Source: Euprymna scolopes
Taxonomy: Eukaryota > Mollusca > Cephalopoda > Sepiida > Sepiolidae
Reading direction: 5' to 3'
Length of the DNA: 27,637 nucleotides
Assembly (NCBI GenBank): GCA_024364805.1
Contig: CM044506.1
Coordinates: 45,534,425-45,562,061, forward strand
Positions 19,421 to 27,637 of this stretch are shown in pieces (the first letter of the stretch is position 1; each line of letters starts with the position of its first letter). The notes under the pieces were generated by a model. That model had not been told where the DNA came from. It worked only from the letters and a program-made list of their open reading frames with translations, and did no database searches. Position numbers and translations under genes: made by a program.

Positions 19421-19927
19421 ATATTATAAAAATTCAATATGGCGTAATGGAAAAATTTAAAGGTATTTGCAGCTTCTCTCCCAATTTTCGGATTTTAATC
19501 ATGTCAAATCACATTTCAATTCCTTTTGACGGATTGATCGTTGCTATTTCTTCTGATGAGTTAAGGGCATAATAAATTCACTGATTGATATAATAATTAA
19601 GTGATTGATTTTGCGCTACGAAACAGACACTGTCAAAAATTGTATAAGTCAACTGAATTAAAGGAATAAATTATAAGATGGTTAACATCATGAATTTTGG
19701 AATATAACTTTTTGTCATTTATTCTACATACATACATATATATATAATGAATGTTACTAAAGGCAAGATAAGATAAGCTCAAAGGACGGACGTCTACAAA
19801 TTGTCTCCCCCCCACTTCTAAATTCCACAATTATCACTTTTTCTGTTAATCACATCGATTACAAACTTAACTTTCAGATTAAAAAAAAAAATTCAAAAGA
19901 GTATTTTAAAATTTGAAAAAAATGTTC
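19421..19927. other. no gene seen
   Basis: AT-rich DNA without recognisable coding or repeat structure beyond short A, T and TA tracts. Confidence 0.4.
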
Positions 19928-20580
19928 TTATGACTTATCATAGGAATCAGTTTTCAATTATAACGTTCTACTAAATTGAACACCCACTTTGTGGCCATCA
20001 ACGAGAAAAAATTAGCTACCTCACGTGACTAGTCTAAACAAACAAAAAAAAAAAGGGGGTTACAAAGTGAATTTTCTTACCCCCCCCCCTCTCTAGATTT
20101 ACCTATCTCTCAACTTTCTAACTCAAGATTCATCTATAAAGTTACGACTTAAAATTACAGGTTTTCGGGTATGCTGAAAACAAATATCACGGTAATGCCC
20201 TATTTTAGCGTCGAAAAAAAAAATCCTAAATTATTAGATTCACACAAAAAATTGAATACAAAGTCTATTTGTATAAAAATTAATAAAAACAAAAAACACG
20301 TTTTGGTTATAATATCTGACAATTCAACGGGTCTAACTTTTAGCATTTTCAGAATTTCAATAAAACAATTTTTGAACTTAATATTTTTGTTTAGATTAAA
20401 TGAAATTAAATTGGTTTAAATACGTTATTTTAAATGTTTTTAATCTGTGTAACTCTTTTTAGACGAGAATATTCACCGATCACGTGCGAGTCGCTATTTT
20501 TTCTCGGTAGTGGCCACAAAGTGGGTGTTCAATTTAATAGAACATTATAATTGAAAACTGATCCCCGACGATAAGTCATA
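19928..20580. mobile_element. non-autonomous DNA element with about 107-bp inverted arms
   Basis: Left arm 19928-20035 and right arm 20474-20580 are inverted copies. The best part is near-identical over about 50 bp: TTTTCAATTATAACGTTCTA, TTGAACACCCACTTTGTGGC on the left, against the reverse complement of GGCCACAAAGTGGGTGTTCA and TATAATTGAAAACTGAT on the right. Both arms also carry CACGTG-like and TTTTTTCTCG motifs. The arms start at GACTTAT/ATAAGTC. The open frame inside (20171-20419) has no recognisable relative. A MITE or foldback transposon is likely. Confidence 0.7.
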
Positions 20581-20653
20581 ACGGGTTTGTATTACTATAC
20601 ACAGATTCGAGAGAAAAAGAAAAAAACTTTTTTCCGGGGAAAAGTTTGGTAAA

Positions 20654-20830
20654 TTTTACGACGTGCGTGCCCCACTGCCCCAGCCCCATTATAAACATTA
20701 TTTAATATAAACATCCCAACCTCCCCATGTTAAGAACGGCTTTCGGATTAAACATCCTCCAACTTCGAAAGCCGTTCTTAACATGGGGAGGTTGGGGTGT
20801 TTAAACTACGCTGGGGCAGGTCGTAAAAAA
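20654..20830. repeat. near-perfect inverted repeat (hairpin)
   Basis: Arms at 20709-20745 and 20766-20802 pair at 36 of 37 positions (for example ACCTCCCCATGTTAAGAACG with its complement), around a 20-nt loop. Pairing resumes further out, where TTTTACGAC and CTGCCCCAGC (20654-20692) match the reverse complement at 20811-20830. It may be a small palindromic element or a hairpin RNA source. Confidence 0.85.
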
Positions 20831-21192
20831 AAAAAAAAAAATTACCAAGTTCTTTTAAAAAGTGAAAATTGTGGAAGTTAGAGCTGGGGGGGGGGGCAAC
20901 GTTCGCCACTTACAGTTACTCTTCCTATTAGGATAATTTATTGTATTTAGCTTATTTTAAAGCGTTTATTTACTGTGAAATACAAATAATAAGAACAAAA
21001 AAGAAATAGCTGACATTAAACGATCATCTGGGAAGTCTCGATAATCGCTCAAAAATCGAAAATTAGACAACATACTGGTATAACATTACATGTTTCGCAC
21101 GATTGGTAGGTTTCTAAAGTAAATAAACGCTTTAAAGGAAGTTAAAACACAAAAAACCTCACCTCGGTAGGTAGAAGTGTAACATCTTGCCT

Positions 21193-21225
<33 letters not shown>

Positions 21226-21626
21226 ACTTGTTCGTTTTGTTGTCTGCACTGTAAAATGACCAATCTTCCTTTCAGATAATTTTTACAACAACAAAACAAC
21301 ACAGATTAAAACAATTTTTTGTCCATGCTAAATAAAAATTTAGGTTTCTCTAGAATGTAAACATTTTCCAGGTAAACAAACAATTAGTGCTTGTGCAGTT
21401 TTGGGACGGTGCTAATTTTTTTAGATTAGATTTTCAATTCAATTTATTGTATCTTTATTGACGTCTTAGGTGAAAGTACAGATTAGTTAAGAAGCTCCCT
21501 CCATGTTAAAAATGGATTTCTAAATAATAGTGTTATTATTTCAGCACGGTTCATAAACTGCACAGTACACACACAACACAGGTACCGAAACAATGTTTTG
21601 ATGAAGATGAGAAAAGTAATGTAATC

Positions 21627-21673
<47 letters not shown>

Positions 21674-22014
21674 CCATTGAAGACATTTAAGAAAATAATT
21701 TAATAGGCAGAAAAAAAAAAAGTTTTATTACAGAAAATGTAAAAAGTCTTACATTGCGTTGTATTGAAAAACTAGTCCACGTGTCATAGCCAGGAGTTAG
21801 AAAAACAATTTTTTTTTTTCGAAAACTACGTAAATTGACTAAAAGAATATTATTTAAACTTTTTCCAACTTGTAAAACAATCGATATACAATTGTCAAAT
21901 AAAATTTTAAAAAACTTAATAAAATATGAAAAAAAAAGACGAAAAAAGATTGAAATCGAAAATATACAATTAACACGCCAGAAATGTATTTTGTTGTGGT
22001 AGCAAATACTAAGA

Positions 22015-22069
<55 letters not shown>

Positions 22070-22559
22070 TGAATTATATGAAAACAAGTGTCTAGAAAAC
22101 GAAAGTAAAAATAAAAATAAAATATTGATTAAAGTAAATGATGCGTTTCAAGGTGGTTATCAACTGAGGGATCAATTTTCCTGTTAAATGTACACCAAAA
22201 TCAATCCCCCATTTTTGGAAAACTTTATTATTTTTTTGTTCTACGATTTAAGAATTATTTATATTGAGAAATAAACTATAATGAACGATTTGTTGTCAGA
22301 CTGATAGATATAATAATTATGTACTTATTCTATTACATAAATAAACAAATACGGCAACTATATCGAATAACGTGTTGCGACATAACATTGCGTAACATTG
22401 GAACCCACCACATGCTAAACAGCAATTTTTTTTCGGTGTTTTCTTCCGTCAGTAGTTGAACTTTTGACATTAATTCTGATTATGAATTTTTTTTTCCCCC
22501 TTAAAAACCTAAATCGAATTTCTTTTAAATAAAGCGATCGCTAATCTGTTGTATATTCT
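20831..22559. repeat. AT-rich region with microsatellites and a 17-bp inverted repeat
   Basis: It contains (CA) tracts at about 21195-21224 and 21627-21672 and a (TA) tract at 22017-22067. TAAAGCGTTTATTTACT at 20958 is exactly inverted at about 21119-21136, perhaps the ends of a small element. No gene is supportable; the Tyr-Ile and Cys-Val open frames come from the microsatellites. Confidence 0.8.
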
Positions 22560-22988
22560 TTCTTTACTCACCCCCGTTCCTTCGAGCTGGACGACACTGG
22601 CAAGCAGTCGTTTCCCTCTCTGATGACGTTGCTAACTCAAACACGCAGCGGCCATTAACACTATAGCCGGTTAAAGAAAGTAGTTCGCCGACACACAAGA
22701 AAGCAAATAAAAGTCTAAAATTATCTAAAAATCTATATGGAAGCACTAAAAAAGAAACATGTGTCACTGAAATGCTAAAAACGACTTTAAATCGGTATTT
22801 AATCGTAAAGATGAACCAGGAACACTGATCAGCGAACGACAGTTATGTATCATTCCGCGTGTAATAGTTCCGGCGGCGAATGTCGTTGCTTCCCGAAATG
22901 ACTACACCATAAAAATATGGCTACCGTGAGTACAGATAATTCCAAGTAATACACTAAATGACTGGTACGGCATGCGAGTACATATAAG
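22560..22988 (+). promoter_or_regulatory. CpG-richer promoter and 5' UTR of the BRWD/PHIP gene, probably bidirectional
   Basis: CpG density and GC content rise sharply here (for example CCGGCGGCGAATGTCG at 22871) against AT-rich flanks. That is the usual signature of an unmethylated invertebrate promoter, and it ends at the first BRWD coding exon. No TATA box at a convincing position was seen. Several upstream ATGs lie between 22880 and 22972, so the leader may contain short ORFs unless transcription starts later. Confidence 0.6.
22572..22800 (-). other. candidate first exon of a divergent minus-strand gene
   Basis: On the minus strand AACGGGG|GTGAGT places a consensus splice donor at 22571. 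The preceding sequence is GC-rich and contains a short ORF (MAAACLS, stop) as in a 5' leader. A longer frame starting at 22767 passes through the donor but looks spurious. If real, the gene would run leftward and could end at the terminal-exon candidate near 6 kb. This is an inference from one donor and composition. Confidence 0.25.
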
Positions 22989-23782
22989 ATGAATATGTCC
23001 GAGGAAAGAGGCGGAGATAATAATATATCAAGAGTAGAATTGGGTAAGGGTGTTTTTTATGCGAATAAGAGGTTTAATATTGTGTTTTTTGTGTCCCGGA
23101 AAAGCTATATCGCACACACGCACTTGTCTTTTTGAAAAACAAGCCGCTCTCTACACTAACTAGGAATTAAAAAACGGACTTTTTTCTTTTTCAGAACTCT
23201 ACTTTTTAATAGTGAAATTTTTGGAGTCCGGACCCTGCAGTCGGGCAGCGGAGGTCAGTACATATCCTATTGTTCGATTTAGGCTGTCCGTTTCGACCTT
23301 AATCTAAAAACACATTGTAACTTTTTTTGTTGTTTTTTTTTACAGGTGTTACGTGAAGAGATTCATCACCACAAGGTAAGAAGGTCCTTCTTCAACAAGC
23401 CATGCGCTTCTTCTGGTCTCTCTCTCTCTGGAGAGAGCGTAGATGCGCGCTTTTTACTTTTTTTTTTCTTTTTTTTTTTCTTTGCGCTGCTTAGTAACCA
23501 CTGGACGCTCTCTGACAAAATATCATCCGAACAACTTTAAACATTTTTTTTTTTTTTTTTTTTTTAGAAAATAAATAAAAAGAAAAAAAATTAAATGCTA
23601 TCTTTTTAAAATTTTAATTGAAAAAAAAGAAAAAAATCAACTTTAATTAACTAATACAATTTAATTTATACTTTTAGAAGAATTAAATATATAAAACATT
23701 TAATTTTTTTTTTTTTATACAGCTTTTGCCTAAAAGGATAGATTGGAAAGGTGAAGAACATTTGAGTACTTATGAAAAATTG
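22989..23782 (+). CDS. BRWD3: BRWD/PHIP-family protein, N-terminal 68 residues in four exons (partial gene)
   Basis: Exons 22989-23043, 23195-23253, 23346-23375 and 23723-23782 join in phase, with donors GTAAGG, GTCAGT, GTAAGA, GTAAGT and pyrimidine-rich acceptors ending in AG. The product starts MNMSEERGGDNNISRVEL, then ELYFLIVKFLESGPCSRAAE, VLREEIHHHK and LLPKRIDWKGEEHLSTYEKL. This matches the conserved N-terminus of BRWD1, BRWD3 and PHIP (ELYYLIARFLxSGPC...AQVL...LIPRRxDWxGKEH...F/Y). Family members carry WD40 repeats, a methyl-lysine-binding region and two bromodomains. They act in the nucleus as CUL4-DDB1 substrate receptors and chromatin readers; those domains lie beyond the window. The first in-frame ATG is 22989 (a second at 22995), after an in-frame stop at 22959. 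Exon 3 is only 30 nt. The paralogue name is uncertain; invertebrates usually have one. Confidence 0.9.
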
Positions 23783-24148
23783 GTAAGTTATTATATTTTT
23801 TAAATTTCATTTTAATAAAATTTTAGTTAAATTAAAATATATATATTTATATATATATATTAATTTAAAAAAAATTTTTTTTTTTTAATTGCCTCCTTTT
23901 CCCTAAAAAATAATTTATTCAAGTAAAAATAGAACAAATAAAAACAACTTATTTTCAATTCAAAGAACTGGGGAATATGGGGGTAAAATTTATTTGTGTA
24001 CAATTATCAAAAATCGAATATACATGCAAAGAATCGATGATGTCACAGATAAATGCTTATTGAAAGCCAATCGAAATCTTTCTACTATCTACGAGTCGGG
24101 TTACTTCCTCTGAAAGACGAAGTTCGCTAAAGCTGAGAAATAAGAAGC

Positions 24149-24170
24149 AATCTGATTGGCCAATCAGATT
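24149..24170. repeat. 22-bp perfect palindrome with paired CCAAT motifs
   Basis: AATCTGATTGG is directly followed by its reverse complement CCAATCAGATT. Each half contains ATTGG/CCAAT, the NF-Y core. It lies in intron 4, about 370 bp from exon 4, in a locally less AT-rich stretch (24040-24190). Confidence 0.9.
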
Positions 24171-25276
24171 TAATAGAACAAGCCATCTCCTATTTCTTTC
24201 TTCCACATAAATTGGCCTTTTTTTATTTAATTTTTTTTTTTTAAATCTAAAAATAAATTATATATACATTTGTTTTAAATTATTGAAAAAATAAATTAAT
24301 TAAATTAAAAATTGACCTCAAATTTAAGAACCTGGCTGAAATAATCTTACCCTCTAATTTAATTCATTAATTTTTTTTTATTTGAAAAAAAAAAAAATAT
24401 TATCAAATTGTAATTAAATTAATTTTTAAAATTAAATATGTTAAAAAAATAATTTTTTAAAAATAATTAATTGATTCTAACAAAGTAAAACTGATAAATT
24501 TTAAGAAATATTTAATTTTAAAATTTGTTTATCTTTCGGCTTGAAAAGCCTGCAAAGATTGTTTATATTGTGTATTTTACCACGAGGTTTTGTGAGAAAC
24601 TCCAAATTGTCAATAAATATTGAATCTTTGTAACGATTCGCACTGACGAAAAATGGCCTCGCATTGAAGGCGAACTTATCTATTTATACCGTTTTTATAA
24701 ACCTTATTAATTAAAATCCATTATCCTTTTATGACAAATTTCGTAAAAATAAAACATTTTAGAAAATGACTATTTATTTCCATTATTTCTGTTTGTTTAT
24801 CGATCGATCGCTTATTCGTTCGTATTGCCGTCTTAAACATTGTTGAAGTTGAAATTTGAATTTCCTAATAAGTTGCTTGAAATTTTAATACACTTTTGTA
24901 TATTTAGGTAAATATTTGTATTTAATCTTTAAATTTTGGTAATAAGATTTAAATAACTAAAAAAAAATTTTTTACATAGCAAATTGTTTCGTTCAAGTAA
25001 TACTTCTTTATCTGCCATATCACGTTGTAGTAGTGATAATAGGGCAAGGCTTGGTGGAGTACGATTTCAGCGTCCTAAATTCGCATTAAAAAATGTACAC
25101 AATTATTCTATTTGCAATTTTAAAATTATATTGCTATTTAAAATCTATTAGCAAAATATAAATATTTAATATCTTTTTTTTTTTTTTTAATAAAAAAAAT
25201 GTATTCTGGCATTTTTCTTTTTTAAACAAATTCTAAAATTTAGAGCTATTGTCCTTTACTGTATCTGACTGAATAT

Positions 25277-25298
25277 TTAGGGTTAGAGTTAGGGTTAG
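25277..25298 (+). repeat. short interstitial telomere-like motif
   Basis: It reads TTAGGG-TTAGAG-TTAGGG-TTAG: three and a half hexamers with one substitution. TTAGGG is the mollusc telomere unit, but this is short enough to be chance or slippage. Confidence 0.6.
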
Positions 25299-27637
25299 TT
25301 TTTTTTTTGTTTTTGTTTTTTTGCCCCTTCCCTTCTCTCATTGAGTTTTCTTTGTCATAAAGTTAGCAAAACAAAATACTAAGTCCTTTAAAAAATCTAT
25401 ATTAAATTAATCTGTAAATAAATTTTCATATGTATATATATATATATCGTAAAATATAATATAACTTTAAAACTACGAATAGAATGACCGTCGTTTGAAA
25501 AGAGAATTTGGGACGCTGAAAACGTACACACCCGCATGACTGTCACCTTTACGTAATTCAAATATTTTTAATTTTAGCAGAAATATATCCTCTTCTTGTT
25601 TTAAAATGTCACAGACGTTTTATTTATTTGAATAAAAATTGAAATCGGGTTTAATTCCGTTAGCATTTGGTCAGCTTTTCCATTTTTCTGTCGATCACGC
25701 ACTATTTAACTTTATGCCTCTGTGTCTTACTCCATCTTATTTTGGTCGTTTCTTTATTCGCTCTTTATTTTCAAAAAGACGTCATTCACATTTTATTGGT
25801 ATTAGTTTGTTTTTTTAATAATTATATTTGGAAAATATAATTGAATATCACGACGATCAGATGTTTATAAATCTGTTTGATTATATTTATTTTCTATTAT
25901 GAGATTGCAAAAACGAAAAACAAAAAAAAAAAAAACGAAATCCTATGTTATTGACCTAGATATAAATTCCTTTATTTCGTTCACACTTTTCTTTGTTTTT
26001 GTCATTTAATTTTTTTTTTCTTCCCGGTTACAATTTAAATTTATCAAATCGGTAACTTGACAATTCTTTTATTTATTTATTTAAATACGATAGGTGTAAT
26101 CGATATATAGTATGAACATATTAAGAAATGTTTTTTATTTATTTATTTTTTATAATCTACGGGACATTGTTGGGATCTATCGGATGAAATATTTAGAATT
26201 TAAAATTTTCTGATATTTTCTCTGTTTAAAAAATAAATAAATAGGTGTAGCAAAAAAACAAATGAACAAACAAGACTTCCAAAAACTCTTAGTTAAACAA
26301 TGTTTAAACATATTGTTCTCTACAGTATTGTATTCATTTTTATAACCTTTTACACTGACATTTTTAGAGTCTGTCAAATGAGATATTTAGAATTTATTCT
26401 GTTTATATTGAGATTAAGAAAGAAATTTCAAGTTCCCATTAAATTATTAAATCGATAGAATCTTCCTAATAAATAAATCTTTTGTTTCTCATCTCAGAAA
26501 AATAACTTCTGTAACGCAAATAAATGCGTCGCTCGGCTTTCGTTTGATATCTTTTTATTGAAATGAATAATGTATACCATAATGTAAATATATATATATA
26601 TATAAAAGAAAAACAAAACATTAATTTGATTTCGCAAATACGTTGTCTAACAAGAACACTACTACCCAATGCAAGTGCTTGTAATAAAACGCATCTATTT
26701 GATGAGGATGTATTTTGGTGGTCCACGTCCATAGTAAAACTGGATGGTTGATGGAAAATGCCTGCTTCTTGCTACTACCAGCACTCTGATGTCAATAGGA
26801 ATTATGATGTTAATGTGATATTCTTAGATATGGATATTTTTGGCAAACATTTCTCTTGCATTCTTCACTCAGCATTTGACCATAATTGCAATTTACAAAA
26901 AAAAAAAAAATAAATAAAAAAGATCAGCCTGTGTGTATTCAGAAATAGATAATATGGGCTTGGTTTTCCATTAAAAAAAAATAAAACTTTTCATAATTTT
27001 TAATTTAGAAGCAGTAAATTATTTGGCAGATATTTAACAATTGGAAAGAAAAGAAGTAAAAAAAAAAAAGCAAACTTGTCTCAAAAATTATGCTTGACCA
27101 TTTTTTTTCTTCTTTTTAATGAGAAATGACAATTATTAAAAAACACTGTAAAGGCTGTGTGTTGGTAACATAATGTATATTAAATCTCATTGAGATAAGT
27201 TATGATAACCAGTTTTACAGCACTTGGTAACAATTTTTTAAAACCATTTTTGAGTACAAGAATCTTCCACAAATGCCAAATAATGAACTTAGGATGATGA
27301 ATTTTATCAAACTGGAAACAAATGGCATTTCCAAGTTGTCTAGTTCTAAATTCTAATCTAAAATATATGTATAGAATATCTAAGATGAAAAAAGGATATA
27401 AGCAAAAAAATAAAAATAAAAAATCCTCTACGATTCAGCCACTCTGAGGAGTTGTAGATGACGAAGCACGAGTCAGCAGATAATTATATTTTAAACAATA
27501 GGTATGTTGCTCCCCATTTGGGAGTACCAAATTGGTAAAAAGGGAAAATTATTCCCAACTCGCATTTAGGTAAAAAGGCACTTATGTATAAAATAATAAA
27601 TCCCAAAACCTCAACATGACAAATCTCCAAAAACAAA

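Larger units (their letters stand above)
23783..27637 (+). other. intron 4 of the BRWD/PHIP gene (runs off the window)
   Basis: After the donor at 23783 I searched by eye for the next conserved block of the family (around DHLLxICxRIGPLL and PGVxTLLGxGRQSLL) and found none up to 27637. The intron is therefore probably longer than 3.85 kb. It is very AT-rich, with T and A tracts, a 22-bp palindrome, a telomere-like motif and a roughly 45-bp diverged duplication (26175-26230 against 26365-26412, sharing GATATTTAGAATTT or a variant). Open frames here are spurious. Confidence 0.65.

Noticed and set aside
21483-21686. Open frame with a (VC)n stretch
   Set aside because: Translation of a CA/GT microsatellite.
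22564-22767. 67-codon minus-strand frame in the promoter block
   Set aside because: It crosses a strong splice donor, has no recognisable domain and lies in probable 5' leader.
22917-22926. ATGGCTACC followed by GTGAGT, which could splice in frame to exon 3 as MAT-VLREE
   Set aside because: It would skip exon 2, which holds the most conserved residues of the family (LYFLIVKFLESGPC). The exon at 22989-23043 ends in the phase exon 2 needs.
23346-23540. 64-codon open frame starting at exon 3
   Set aside because: It is exon 3 reading through its GTAAGA donor into the intron; conservation stops at the donor.
25570-25630. Acceptor-like TTTTAATTTTAGCAG as a possible exon 5
   Set aside because: No reading frame after it resembles the conserved BRWD block that should follow.
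26466-26751. Overlapping open frames of 62-88 codons on both strands
   Set aside because: They lie in the BRWD intron, have no recognisable domain and do not match the expected next exon.

Overview
The window looks like AT-rich, repeat-dense invertebrate DNA, most likely from a mollusc and quite possibly a cephalopod. The case rests on CR1-like LINEs, retroelement tails and Helitrons of the kind common in molluscs, long AT and A tracts, CpG decay in old repeats, and a spliced host gene with short introns near its promoter. The species call is an inference. No bacterial genes, rRNA operons, CRISPR arrays or intact tRNA genes were seen.

The one host gene I can name starts near 22.99 kb on the + strand. 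Four short coding exons with matching splice phases (22989-23043, 23195-23253, 23346-23375, 23723-23782) encode the first 68 residues of a BRWD/PHIP-family protein (bromodomain and WD-repeat protein, a CUL4-DDB1 substrate receptor and chromatin reader). The rest of the gene lies beyond the right edge, behind a fourth intron of more than 3.8 kb. Upstream is a CpG-richer, probably bidirectional promoter. A second, unidentified minus-strand gene may end at about 5.64-6.24 kb (terminal exon, 3' UTR and polyadenylation signal).

The first 20 kb is mainly a graveyard of mobile elements. 0-1.03 kb: CR1-like LINE endonuclease fragment cut by a Helitron end. 1.05-2.02 kb: two Helitron-like heads facing outward. 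2.28-3.15 kb: mariner with near-perfect inverted repeats, a TA duplication and an internally deleted transposase. 3.65 and 7.5 kb: inverted copies of a retroelement reverse-transcriptase tail. 5.1-5.6 kb: 166-bp tandem repeat. 6.7-7.3 kb: two Helitrons almost end to end. 8.0-8.4 kb: MITE-like element. 9.4-10.15 kb: Helitron enclosing a C2H2 zinc-finger fragment. 10.4-10.8 kb: AT-rich tandem array with a 66-A run. 12.48-12.82 kb: foldback element with a 5S rRNA-derived core. 13.99-14.54 kb: foldback with a tandem-repeat loop. 14.8-16.8 kb: CR1 C-terminal and RT pieces, the latter inside a Helitron with 150-bp minisatellite units. 18-19.4 kb: another Helitron. 19.9-20.8 kb: long inverted-repeat element followed by a near-perfect 37-bp hairpin.

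The most unusual items are the 5S-derived foldback element, the Helitrons carrying retroelement pieces, the 30-nt exon and upstream ORFs of the BRWD gene, and the young-looking hairpin at 20.7 kb.
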